A DNA stretch of 64,000 bases, from NCBI GenBank assembly GCA_963513935.1, contig OY740765.1:145827618-145891617 (forward strand). The letters run 5' to 3'. The notes beneath the pieces are model-generated. The model ran no database searches. It worked only from the letters and a program-made list of their open reading frames with translations, and was not told where the DNA came from. This document shows, one piece after another, positions 46,770-57,044 of this stretch; within the stretch, counting starts at the first letter, position 1, and each line of letters opens with the position of its first letter. The translations under genes and the position numbers were made by a program. The DNA is from Aphrophora alni. Its lineage: Eukaryota > Arthropoda > Insecta > Hemiptera > Aphrophoridae.

Positions 46770-46815
46770 CCTTAGATTTCGACAATATATTCATCATCCT
46801 CAGAGGGTTACATTT
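46770..46815 (-). ncRNA. hammerhead-like motif, degenerate stem III
   Basis: Minus strand: stem I strand ACCCT, core CTGAGGA, extra T, AT-rich hairpin GATGAA-TAT-ATTGTC, GAA, ATCT, A, then AGGGT pairing with ACCCT. The core is intact (the seventh position is variable in hammerheads). Stem III (ATCT) is weak, so this copy may be inactive. Confidence 0.45.
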
Positions 46816-46984
46816 AAACTGAAACAGACTTAACCTAAACCTAAAGAAAAGTGATAAGTAGCATCCGTTTCCTATTCCTAAAAAAGCCAATCACACGGAA
46901 GCACGTCTTGCCTTAGGTTAATGCTCTTTGCAACCTTATGGAGTTCCACCACCAATAAAAATTATATAAAGTCAACTAACAAAT

Positions 46985-47225
46985 AAACTTAATCAAATTA
47001 TACAACTCAAAAAATATAACTTAAATATTAAAAAATAAAACTAACAAATAAACTTTACAAATCTCATAAAAATAAATATAAAAATGAAACTTCAACTACA
47101 TCTCTAGACGTAAAATAAAAACTAACAAATAAAGTTTATAAATTATATAAAAATGAAGCTTAGAATAACGCCCTAGATGTAAAATAAAAGTTAATAATTG
47201 TATAAAAATTAACTTAAGTTATAAA
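46985..47225 (+). repeat. diverged AT-rich tandem repeat, unit about 75-80 bp
   Basis: Three units with ATAAAACTAACAAATAAACTT, then CATAAAAAT and AAATGAAACTT variants near 47035, 47115 and 47180. Boundaries are approximate. Confidence 0.6.
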
Positions 47226-47499
47226 ATAAACAAACAATGTATGTTCACAAATAATAGAACTTAGAACTTGAATTTAGGATTATTTTCAGTCTATTTCATT
47301 TTAGCTGTATGGATGAAATTTACACTCACGCCACAAAAATGTTCATTACATAAGGAAAGAAAACCACAAACACAATTTTTAGTAAATTCTAAACAGTGGT
47401 ATAAATCATATTCATCATATTAATTGTTCTTGTTGTGATTTGGAGAATACATGTTTTACTATTGATATTTTATCACCACTAGAGATATTTTTAGGTGCT

Positions 47500-47965
47500 C
47501 CACCCCCGTGCTATGTTTACTTTTAACTTAATTCTACAACCCCTCTACCCCAAAATTTCAAACCCCCATCAACTTTGACCATTATCGAACAAATGTTTCT
47601 AAACCAACACAACTCATTTTGAAAAAAAAAAAATACCCCCTCCCCCTTTTCAAATTTTAACCTTTTTCTTTAAACGTTTCTGAACTCCTCAGACCATTTT
47701 GAAACCCACCATATTTGGATCCTTTTTACAAAAAATGTTTCTAAACTCACCCACAATATTTAAAAAAAATACTACCTCAAAAATTTAATACTTTTCTAAA
47801 AAAATTTAAGCTCACTCAACCTATTTTGAAAAAATACCCCCCACCAAATTTAAAACTTTAAAAAATAAATCCTGGGGTGTAGTCCTGGGGGTCCACCCTA
47901 CACCGAATATTGCCCCAATATTCCACCCACCATTTAAATTTCAACTCTTTTCCAAAAATAAAGTT
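47500..47965 (+). repeat. C-run-rich diverged tandem repeat
   Basis: Recurring unit of roughly 90-100 bp: AATACCCCCNCCCC-type run, AAATTT..AAC block, TTTTAAA, GTTTCTAAACTCACCCA, CATTTTGAAAAA. Copies near 47515, 47630, 47720, 47830 and 47930. Heavily diverged. Confidence 0.55.
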
Positions 47966-48099
47966 TCTGAACCAACAAAAAGTGACTTTTAGCCAAAGTC
48001 ACGCCAGGTCGATATTTTTCCTTCTTGAATTTTTTTATATCCCAAAATTAAAATGTTAAATGATTTTTGTTGCAGTATATCCACATCGGATATACTATG

Positions 48100-49283
48100 A
48101 AGAGGTCGATATTTTTTAATGAAATATATATGCCGGATATATGGAACACTCTATAGACTTGACACTTTACAGTTACGTTACAAAAAGTATGTACAAAAAG
48201 TACCCTCGAGTTTCATATTGTTATGGTCAATCGAAACAAAATGGCGGAATAACAAAAAGAACATTAATGTTATGTTCCTCCAACAATGCAATTAAAATGT
48301 GCATTGCCATCTGTTGAATCTCGATCAGCTGTTGTTTTGTTAACACACAACAATGAAACAATTTTAGTAGTTGTGTTCAATCAGTTTATGTGTGATATTT
48401 AACATTGAAACAATTAATTTTTCAATTAAACAAAAAGTGAAATGTTGTTTTTGGGGTATTGCTTTTGAAAATGAATATGAAGCAATTAGGCGTATTTAAA
48501 AAACCTACCCAAATGTTTGTCCAACCATGAAGAAAAGCAATTCATAAATGGAAAACTATGCTACTAGAAACTGGATCAGTTTAAAATAAATACCATAGTT
48601 TTTTCAACACAGACAATGAAGAGTCTTGCATGTGCTACTCTACTGTAATCTTCAAACAGACCTGATTCACTTAAAAAGGTTTTATACTCTACTGGGATAC
48701 CAAAGTTGTCAGTTCAAAGTTATGCCAAGAAAAACTAAATAAATTTTTATAAAACACATTCAGTGATTTTTTCCTGATTTTTTTTTTTTTTTTTTTTTTT
48801 GAAGAAAAAGAAGTTTATTCTCACCCTATACTAAAATAAGAATTAATGAGGCTGATTGAAGAGGAAATATTGTTAATACCTCGACAATTTGTCAAAAGTG
48901 CTCATGACTCTTTTTTTTCTCGTTACTATCAGTGCGTTAATGTCTGATAAGTGCATTAAATCAGTTCGAATAAAGGGCAAATTTGGATAATTAATAATTT
49001 ATTACTTTTATTTTTCTTAACTTCTTTTGTAACTTTTACACATTTTCATGTTACCTGCAAATCATAAAATTTTAATGATTGTGCAAATAAAATCATTTTG
49101 GTGAAAACCTATCATTATTTTTTTATTCCTCCATTTTGTTTTGTTTGACTATAAAAATATGAAACTCATGGGTGCATTTTACATATCTATCCAACAAAAC
49201 TGTAGAGTGTCAAGTTTGTAGAGTGTTCTATAATGTCCGGCATATTAATTTTAAAAATAGCGATATCTTCGTGGGACACTCTG
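48100..49283. mobile_element. Tc1/mariner-type element, deletion derivative (~1.18 kb)
   Basis: Left arm (48100-48300) contains TATGCCGGATATATGGAACA, GTACCCTCGAGTTTCATA and ACAAAATGGCGGAATAAC; right arm (49110-49283) is its inverse and ends GTGGGACACTCTG followed by TA. The first few left bases are degraded. Same family as 33573-34322 and 63443-64000. The interior keeps only the ends of the transposase gene, joined across a deletion with a 20-nt poly-T. Confidence 0.85.
48442..48985 (+). pseudogene. DDE transposase N- and C-terminal remnants
   Basis: N-terminal helix-turn-helix part: GIAFENEYEAIRR, then KTYPNVCPTMKKSN and a KMLLETGS-like piece at about 48550-48580. C-terminal part near 48840-48985 matches the plus-strand end of the 33.5-kb copy: RLIEEE, LIPRQFVKSAHDS. 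All three catalytic residues are deleted. Confidence 0.65.
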
Positions 49284-50380
49284 TATTTATGATAGATCAA
49301 AACCAATTTACTCTTATCTAGTTGGAAACAAGAATAACGTTTCTTTTCTTTTCTTTCTAACGCATAATGAATTTCAATGAGAAAAACATCATAACAATTT
49401 GAGTAAATATTCATAAAAACATATTTTTAAAAAATAAATTTTTTTTGACGACTAATTTTAGTTTTTGTTTTATATCTTTTCCAATTAAAGTGTCGCTGAA
49501 TGTGGTAGTATGTACCATTTATTTAAATTTACCAATCAGAAGGACTTTAATAAATATTTTAAAATATTGATTAACAATTACAGGTATATTATTTAGGAAG
49601 CAATCTAAAATATAAGTTGTCACCGGTAAGTCTTAAAAATAAGCAGAAAGAGATAGGAGTGTTCCCAGTAGTGACAGAGAGACTAGAGCTCTGGGACAGA
49701 CGATCGGGCGCACGTGATGAATGCGGTCGAGATTGAAGTCACAATCAGGGGGAAGTCATTGATTGGTCTCATCCCTCGGGAAATGTGGGACACGGGGTTA
49801 TTATAGACAGGACAAACGCTTCATCTTTAACGTAAACCTTCTTAGGGAGTTCCTTCTTCTAATATCGAAGTTACCCGTGGGACAGGAGTTGACCTCAAGC
49901 TATTTTAGAAGAAAGAATTGAACCTTGGAAAATAAAATCATAAATTTATACATATTCACATTGACATGCTCTACAATATACTACGTACATCGTTGTGATT
50001 AAGACCTACGAGAATTTGAACTAAATTATGCACAAACTTTCTCACTTACCAATCCTCAAAACCAAATAAAATGAAGCAAAAATGTCATTTCGTTAGTTGT
50101 CAATCAAAAAGTAAAAATGAACAATTGATTTTGTTTTTGAAAAAATTATATTTAAATATACGCCTAAATTTATTTCACTTGTGCCTAGACACGTTTCCAG
50201 TGTATCGTATTTGAAATGATAGCGATTAAATTTGCTTTTTATTTATTTTTTTAATTATTCCTAAACTGTTTTATTTATTTATATGGAATTTTGCAATGAT
50301 AATGAAGCGGAATTCGACTATATGTTATTTGTCTTTTTTTTTCGTTTTGATGTATATTTTCCAAAAATGAATGGCCAGTT
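49284..50380. other. unassigned DNA with one GC-richer island
   Basis: 49660-49870 is more balanced in composition, with GGTTATTATAGACAGG and CGGGCGCACGTGATGAATGC, an E-box CACGTG. It has no recognised coding motif. The rest is AT-rich. Confidence 0.4.
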
Positions 50381-50403
50381 CACCTTTTTTGGTACACCCT
50401 GTA
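50381..50403 (-). mobile_element. isolated right end of a Tc1/mariner-type element
   Basis: CACCTTTTTTGGTACACCCT followed by GTA, the inverse of TACAGGGTGTACCAAA. The matching left end was not found upstream. Confidence 0.45.
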
Positions 50404-50830
50404 TATCACAGTTTAGGTAACAGGTAAAAAAAAAAAAACCTTTACTACCGTTCTTAAAACTCGATTTTAATCAAATGCCATTTAAGCTGAGAACGCAATT
50501 ATGACACAAGCAGAGCAGGCCCCTATTATTTTTTTCTTCAAAAACAGCGTTCATTGTTCGTTTTTGGTGGCGTTAAATTTTGGTGTTTCATTTGGTTTTT
50601 GGGACGGGTGAGTGAGAAAGTTTATAGATCGTTTATTCATTCTTTATTTTTCTCGTTCGGTTTTATTTTTATCTCTGCTGTTAATTATTGTTGTTTACTG
50701 AAAATTTTTTTATTCGGTTCTTTTTTTTTTCTTCTTTGTTTTTATATTAAATGTTGAGCTTGACTTATGAGAAAAACTATACAGTATAACAAACACACAG
50801 AACACAATACTCATAAAAAAATACGCCTAA

Positions 50831-50875
50831 GTATCAGACGCGTTTCAACGACAAGGTCGTCCTCTTCAGTGATAC
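50831..50875 (-). ncRNA. type I hammerhead-ribozyme-like motif, intact core
   Basis: Minus strand: GTATCA, core CTGAAGA, extra G, stem II GACGAC-CTT-GTCGTT, GAA, ACGCGT, cleavage-site C, then TGATAC, which pairs with GTATCA over all six bases. GAAACGCGTC corresponds to the two-base-pair stem III seen in minimal hammerheads. Confidence 0.65.
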
Positions 50876-50964
50876 ACGAGCTACACCAATCAAACTATAA
50901 CTAAACAGTTATATCACCAATCGAACTATAATCAAACAGTTATAGTTTGATTGGTGTAGCTCGT

Positions 50965-51009
50965 GTATCACTAAAGAGGACGACCTTGTCGTTGCAACGC
51001 GTCTGATAC
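50965..51009 (+). ncRNA. hammerhead-like motif with two core mutations
   Basis: Opposite arm copy: GTATCA, CTAAAGA (G changed to A in the core), same stem II, GCA in place of GAA, ACGCGT, C, TGATAC. Stems are preserved while two catalytically essential core positions are changed, so it should be inactive. Confidence 0.6.
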
Positions 51010-51074
51010 TTAGGCGTATTTTTTTTTATGAGAATTGTGTTCTGTGTGTTTGTTATACTGTACTTCTTTGTTTT

Positions 51075-51379
51075 GTTCAGTATTTTAATAAAATTTTGTG
51101 GATTAGATATTACAACTTGTATTCATGTACACGCTAAACACATACGAGTAGATATTGCTTTCCAAAATATTTGTTGATTTATATTGTAATTATTTTTCTT
51201 GGAATTAGTGGAAAAAAGTTCTCAAAGAACTAGAAGACAAATAAAAACCTAAAATAGTAACCTACACCATCTCTTAAGAAATAAATTGCGAAAAAAATGT
51301 AAATTTCTTTAGAACTGAGTTTTACCCCCAAGTTATTGTAAAAATATAATTTCAAAATTTAACTCGCAAATTAATTTTA
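51075..51379. other. unassigned DNA
   Basis: AT-rich, nothing recognised. Confidence 0.4.
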
Positions 51380-51770
51380 TATTCGTAGAGTTACGAGATC
51401 CGGCAGGTCTAAGACACCGAAGCGAGCGTAGCGATTGGAGGTTTCTTCTGATATGAATAGCATCGATGCCAACATGAGCCGAGACACTAACCTAACAGAA
51501 GCGAAATATAAATACGTTCACAAAGCTCTTTAAGGCCCTACATTAAGAATATGTCACCGAGACAATTACAAGGTTCAGAATTGGTTCAAACAAACTTACC
51601 CTTCTGGATAAGACCTCTGGTTTGATCTAGCAATACAATTTGACATTTCCTACATGATATTTTGTAATACATTGTATGATAGGGTTGGCTAAGTACCATA
51701 ATGGCGTCCATCAACTTGTTTTATAAGGCGATGATGACAAATAGGTTTTTTACCTTTAAATATTAAAAAA
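51380..51770 (-). repeat. LDR 5' half plus shared end, minus strand
   Basis: ATTCGTAGAGTTACGAGATC, CACCGAAGCGAGCGTAGCGA and CAATACAATTTGACATTTCC lead to the left end GGCTAAGTACCATAATGGC, then CGATGATGACAAATAGG..TTTACCTTTAAA, the common terminus. Confidence 0.85.
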
Positions 51771-52207
51771 GGTACAAAATTCCAATATTTTATAATTTTA
51801 ATTTAATTTTTTGGAAAAAGAGCAAAAGTTTGTATATCAAAACAGTAACTTTACAACTATATATCAGATTTTGTTAATTATTTTTTTCTGGCATTTTGGG
51901 ATGATGGTGACCAATTATTATAATCCTAACTGCCGATTTTTATAAAATCAAATTTTAAATTTTGGTCTTATGACATCTACTCCCCTGTTTTGAGATATCG
52001 AGAAGGTTGAAAAAAAGCTTTGAGATACATTATGGTCCGCCGTCAAATTTAAAGTATTACAACACACGATAGACAGACAGACAATATTCCTGATCAATTT
52101 GGGCCTCACAATCTCAAACTCGCAAAAAAGTCCATCTCATAACTTTATACTACGTATATCTAAGAAAAAAATATTTTTGTCTGTTTACAAAGGTGTTAAA
52201 CATCTCG
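51771..52207. other. unassigned AT-rich DNA
   Basis: Nothing recognised. An 87-codon ORF at 52099-52362 runs from here into the next inverted repeat and is not a credible gene. Confidence 0.4.
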
Positions 52208-52436
52208 GACATCATTTCCTTATAAAAAAGAAAAAAGAACACAAAATAAAGGTAGCTCTCGAATACTCTAATAACGTCAGGGTCAGAAGAGATCAAGAGT
52301 TTGTTAAGAGAGTTCTTTTAGAAAATATGAAAGAGGAGGATCTAACTCTTGATCTCTTCTGACACTGACGTTATTAGAGTATTCGAGAGCTACCTTTATT
52401 TTGTGTTCTTTTTTCTTTTTTATAAGGAAATGATGT
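52208..52436. repeat. inverted duplication of R2 core (hairpin)
   Basis: Left arm (GACATCATTTCCTTATAAAA, AATAAAGGTAGCTCTCGAAT, ACGTCAGGGTCAGAAGAGAT) and right arm (GATCTCTTCTGACACTGACG, ATTCGAGAGCTACCTTTATT, CTTTTTTATAAGGAAATGAT) are nearly identical inverted copies of about 90 bp around a ~45-bp centre. Both are R2 core sequence, so an R2 pair has formed a head-to-head palindrome. Confidence 0.85.
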
Positions 52437-52439
52437 TAA

Positions 52440-53875
52440 GTTCCTTATGGCCAACTATTGTTCTTTTCTAAATTTGACATTATTAGGGGTTTCGAGGGCT
52501 ATTCTTTATTTTTTTCTCTAAAATACAACGTATAAGGTAAGTTTGGTAATAGTCCAAATTTTTATCCGTCAGTCCGTCGTCGTTAGGGTTCGAACAGAGC
52601 AAGTGGGTCGCGGTGAATGCTACTAGTTAAGTCGCGGTCGATGTCGACAACCATGTAAAAGATACACATTGTAGTGAATGGAAGAGAACAGAGCAGGTAA
52701 GTCGCGGTGGAGGTTTAGCGCGATGCCATCCAGGAGGTTTACATCGATGCTTTTGAAAATCAAATGAGTTTGTTTTTACATGGATGCTTAACTGCGCGGT
52801 CTACAAGGATGCTTCCCTGTGATGGTGCGTTCAAGGCCAAGTTGCCATCCCCCTTCACAGCAGCTCGCATAGAACACGTCTGGCGTCTGTCATTCCGTGC
52901 GCTATGGTACTCTAGTTGCTTTCCATAATCTCTTTTGCGTAATAAGTTCATTTTTGAATTTCAAGTGCTAAATATGAAGGAAGATCTGATAGCAATTGTG
53001 CAGCTCACTCCCGTATTGTGGGTATACTGTATTACCTATCAGCCACCACTTGGTGACAGCTGACATTTCATCACTATCATCACTTGACTCACACAACATC
53101 GCAAAAGCACAATCTTTTTGTCATTCAAATTTCATCAAACTACTCCACTTGACAGTGGTCCTAGCTCGACTGAGCAGTGCTGGTACCCTCCTTGCTATGT
53201 GCTGTCGACTTCGACCGCGACATAACTAGTAGCATCCACCGCGACTTCCACCTCCACCGCGACCCACTTGTTGAGTTCGTACCCTAAGGGTGTATCCTCT
53301 GTACGTATGCACGATAGCTGCCACAAAAATTAAGATAAGATTATGAAATTTGGTGTAGGAGATTATAGTGTGCTAGATTGGTGTATAGCGATTAAAAATA
53401 CGCAGATTTCAAATCTGCATGTAATGGGTATTAACCCCTATACGATAAAAAATAACCAAGTTATTGTCAAAAATTAAAACTGACCTTCAAAAAAAAGTTG
53501 ATATTCGTATAGTTACGAGATCCGGCAGAGCCGAGACACCGACACGAGCGTAGCGAGTGGAGGCTCCTTCACAGCTTCGAGGTCCTCTAAGGCCGAGACA
53601 TTTACACGAGCGAAATGAGTGTAGACTTTCTAATATATACTCATCCACGACATCAAGAGAAACCTATAAAAATGTTATCCTACTGGATAAGACCTCTTGA
53701 ACTATCAAAGAATTTAACGCTTTCTACAAAACCCAAGAAAACAACTTTTGGGCATTACAAAGGATCTGGTTGTATGATTGGGTTGAGTAAGTACCAAGAT
53801 GGTGCCCATTAATTTGCTTTAAATCCTGCGACGCCATAAGGGTTTTCGCCTTTAAAACAACAAGAAAATATACCA
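52440..53875 (+). repeat. full composite repeat: R2, LDR (minus), shared end, with insertion
   Basis: Second complete composite. The R2 part (TTGACATTATTAGGGGTTTC, GAGGGCTATTC) passes into a minus-strand LDR from 52525 (GGTAAGTTTGGTAATAGTCC). After the inner TIR element the LDR continues at 53285 to its left end TTGAGTAAGTACCAAGATGG and the terminus GGGTTTTCGCC..AAAACAACAAGAAAAT. Same order as at 20805-22010. Confidence 0.8.
52586..53284. mobile_element. unclassified TIR element (699 bp) inside LDR
   Basis: Left end GGGTTCGAACAGAGCAAGTG, right end reverse complement GGGTACGAACTCAACAAGTG. The inverted repeats extend about 70 bp with a 15-bp indel and contain repeated AAGTCGCGGT units plus TGCTACTAGTTA. 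GC content is higher than in the surroundings. Flanks read TTA on the left and TAA on the right, so the target duplication is unclear (or the ends include TTAGGG/CCCTAA). A minus ORF at 52760-52951 has no recognised domain. Confidence 0.75.
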
Positions 53876-55344
53876 GACGAAAACATGATTTGTTTTTACT
53901 CACAAAACTTCCCCAGTAATAAGTAGAGTCGAATTCTGCAGAAATGATAAAATAAAATACGTCGGATTGACTACAGTGATAATAAATTTATTTTTCTCGT
54001 TTCCTCGTTTCTCTCTATACATCAGTCTGGCCTTTAATCACGTCACAATGTACAGTTCTTTGTCAGATGTACAGTAACGAATGTTTGTTTATTGTTACAG
54101 TAATTTATAATATTTTTTAAAACAACAGAAACCTTATTTCAGGACAGATTTCTGAAGGTCGTGAGGGGGGGTTGTAAAGAAGGTACTCTTCTATAAGATA
54201 AGATGTATTCAATTATTTAAAACACTACTTTTAAATATTATAATTAAATTTTAATTAAAATTTCACTAAACATCGCCACTTATTAGACTTGTCACGTGAG
54301 TAACAAAAATTATTTTGTTGATTTTCAAATTTTTCTTTGCTACCATTTATATGAGCATCATATTGCCTAAATTTGGTACTTGGGTATGGATTGAAAACAA
54401 TGCAAAATGAAACTTCTAAGGTGCAAAGTATTTTTTAAACTTATTTCCGGGTTGAGATAAGTTCTCTTACACCTGCTGTGGAATTACTACACATTCATTA
54501 AATTACTCGACTAAACCCAATACATCCTTCTGTTCTTTCAATAATACATATCGAAAATGTCGTTTTCACTCAGATATCGTGCCATTGATAAACTAATTAG
54601 GAAAAATATTTCCTGCCAGCGGATCGTTTCCCTTTGGTGTGCAGCAAAATTCTCATAAGATAGAAGTCGCAGATCGCAATGATCATTCAATAAATATCTT
54701 CTCTGCATCTTCAGTGCGCAGCCGACCTACCACCATATGTTTAACCTAGCCCGTATGTTAACAAAGAAGTTACACTTATTTTGTCTTTATTTTCTTTTTT
54801 TTAAAACACATCTACTTTTTGATTATGTTGGTGTTGTGTGTTTGTTAGAGTGAATTTCTTCTTATCAAACACTTACTACCCTTTTAGCCCTGTTACCAAT
54901 CAATAGAAAAACGAAAACAATGATGATAATACAAAAATAAGATATAAAACAACATTAAATTAATAATAACGTGTTATCAATCAATCACAGCGATAAAAAT
55001 TCTTCCATGTTTTTCAGCCATTCTTTGATTTTGATTATTATTTTTACCTTAACATATTGTTAGGAACGGCTCCTCTGAACTGCCTGGGTTCTTAATTTTA
55101 ATCAAAAATCAGTGGTTCAGTATATCATCAACTTTATTATTGACATGAAACTTATGTCTATTTCCCTGATACTTTAATACAATACAAAAATAAGAATTCA
55201 ATTAAATGAACAATATTCAAAATAAATTATTCATTACTCAAAGCCCAAAAGTGTTCCAACTATTGTTACTCTTTTTACAAATGAAATTACTGATTTTAAT
55301 GGTGACTTTATAAATATTAATGCTTGCTCACTTTTTGTAGAGTA
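53876..55344. other. unassigned AT-rich DNA
   Basis: Fifteen hundred bases with no recognised repeat or coding motif; homopolymer A/T runs only. Confidence 0.4.
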
Positions 55345-55600
55345 TCAGCTATGGACAACTCCTTTGTCCCCCTGTCCTAGAGTCGGACTTCCTGGGCTAT
55401 TGTCCTTCCGTCCAAGAATCAAGCTCCCTGGGCTATCTACCACCACGGCTAGCGACACAGCCGTGTATCTTCCAAGCTCCCAAAAGATCCCCTCCATATT
55501 GTGCTGGCTGCTTATATATGTTTTTGTTGTTTCTGGTGCTCTACTTTCGTTGCAAATCAAGCATTTCAACAGTTTTTCAATTCTTTCACAATAGTTGGGT
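55345..55600 (-). other. GC-richer ORF-bearing segment, unrecognised
   Basis: The minus frame 55345-55569 (74 codons, no ATG at its start) reads KCLICNESRAPETTKTYISS then HNMEGIFWELGRYTAVS and two related pieces, SPGSLILGRKDN and SPGSPTLGQGDKG. A CxxC is present, but no family comes to mind. The antisense strand is also open (plus 55364-55594). It could be a decayed element or an exon; unproven. Confidence 0.25.
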
Positions 55601-56261
55601 CATTCTGAGCTTTGTTAACATGAGTTATTCCTAACATAATTTACTTAACCTAATAACTTTAATTGAATTACATATATTCCTAACAATATCCAATGAGTTA
55701 ACAAGAAATTTTTTACCAGTATATAAATAAAAATTAACAAAACATATTTAGTTTGTTTTTGGAACAATATATATATATATATTTTTTTAGAATGTCTTAA
55801 CAATTTATTTAAGAAGCAGTAATACAAGAATTAATCTACTACAATAATGTTCATCTTCTTTCCCACATGCCAAGAAAATTATTTTCTAGTTCACCTAACC
55901 CGAAAATGTAACAAAAGCATACACCTACCTCTTAAATAATTTCATTATTACGTATGGTAATTGTAGTGGTGAGCTGCTATTCGCCGAACTCCATATTGCT
56001 GTCTTAGCGAAACAAATGTTATTATTCTTGATTCGCGTTCTACGCTTTTTTAGATCTAATGTTTTTCTTTTCGTTATCCATAGTATGCGTGATATAATAG
56101 GGGGGGGGGGGCAGTTTTGTAATTTATCATTATTATGTTGTTCTTCCTTTTCTTATGAATAAACTGATTAGTTAGTTTTTATTTATTCGTTTCTGATTCG
56201 TCTTAGATTTATTCTTGATGCTTACTTATTGTAATAATCATCTCAAGGAACACAACATAAC
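55601..56261. other. unassigned DNA
   Basis: AT-rich with a poly-G run at 56101-56111. Nothing recognised. Confidence 0.4.
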
Positions 56262-56496
56262 AAAAGGCCATCAAAGCACTTATCCAACCCTATCATACAA
56301 TGTAATACCAGCAGATCTTAAAAATGTAATGCCCAAATTTTGGATTCTTTGGCCTTGTAGGAAGTGTTAAATTATAAAGGGTCGCTTTGGTCGTGTCACA
56401 GTCTAGGTCCTAGCGGAGCTTGTAGCTGTATATATGTGTAATAGCCTCCTCTCTCAACTCGGTCTTGTAGCTCGTAATTATACGAATATCATATTT

Positions 56497-56699
56497 AAAG
56501 TTAAAATAAAGCAATAAAGCTGAAAGATTCAAAATATTTTAATAATATAAATGAGCTACAATTGTTTCGCCTTGCGGCATCATCGGGCAACAATTGTAGC
56601 TCATTCTCGTTTATATTATTTAAAATATTTTGACACTTTAAGCTTTATTTTATCCTTAAATATGGAGTTTCAACGAGAAATATCTGCTGTTACATTAAA
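56497..56699. mobile_element. small foldback insertion with hammerhead-like centre
   Basis: Arms of about 70 bp (left from AAAGTTAAAATAAAGC, right to GCTTTATTTTATCCTT) fold around a centre holding a minus-strand GATGATGCCGCAAGGCGAAAC. A one-sided tail of about 42 nt (56658-56699) follows the right arm. ATATTT is duplicated at 56491-56496 and 56700-56705, and the LDR sequence is otherwise contiguous across the insertion. Smaller relative in plan of the insertions at 11.2 and 50.7 kb. Confidence 0.6.
56555..56600 (-). ncRNA. hammerhead-like motif, variant core
   Basis: Minus strand: CCGATGA (C in place of the second core base), extra T, stem II GCC-GCAA-GGC, GAA, ACAATTGT, A. The flanks pair as part of the larger palindrome (GAGCTACAATTGTT/AACAATTGTAGCTC) instead of a normal stem I. 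Probably not active. Confidence 0.4.
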
Positions 56700-57044
56700 A
56701 TATTTTCTCGGTAGGTCAGGTTTTGAAGTTATATTTTTGACAATAACTTCGCTCTTTGTTATTGTAAAGAGTAAGGTTTAGTACCATTACATGCAGGAAT
56801 TTAAATCTGCAAATTTGTATCTAATATAGTGCTTTATAATTTGAATAACACACGAGATATTAACAGAAAACTGTTTAAAATGGCCGCCATTAGATATTTT
56901 AAATTATATTCTTATTAATTTCAATAGAATTCAATGTCAGTTCGCTGTAGTCTTCTACACCAAATATTACGTTCCAATTTAATTTTTGTTGCCGCTATAT
57001 CGTGCACGACAAGGACAACGGACTAATTAATTATGAAATTAATT

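Larger units (their letters stand above)
50743..51062. mobile_element. foldback insertion with paired hammerhead-like motifs
   Basis: Near-perfect palindrome of 283 bp (50780-51062) with arms starting TACAGTATAACAAACACACA, preceded by a 37-nt unpaired tail (50743-50779). The direct repeat CTTCTTTGTTTT flanks the whole insertion at 50731-50742 and 51063-51074. Each arm contains a hammerhead-like sequence. The plan (duplication, one-sided tail of 37-38 nt, inverted arms with ribozyme motifs) is the same as at 11205-11674 although the two share little sequence. Confidence 0.75.

Noticed and set aside
52099..52362. 87-codon ORF
   Set aside because: Half of it is R2 repeat sequence within an inverted duplication.
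52580..52620. tRNA-derived SINE promoter (GGTTCGAAC box B-like)
   Set aside because: GGGTTCGAAC is the terminal inverted repeat of the 52586-53284 element; no box A or tRNA fold upstream.
55345..55594. Zinc-binding protein exon suggested by a CxxC
   Set aside because: Only one CxxC, no ATG at the start of the frame, and the antisense strand is equally open.
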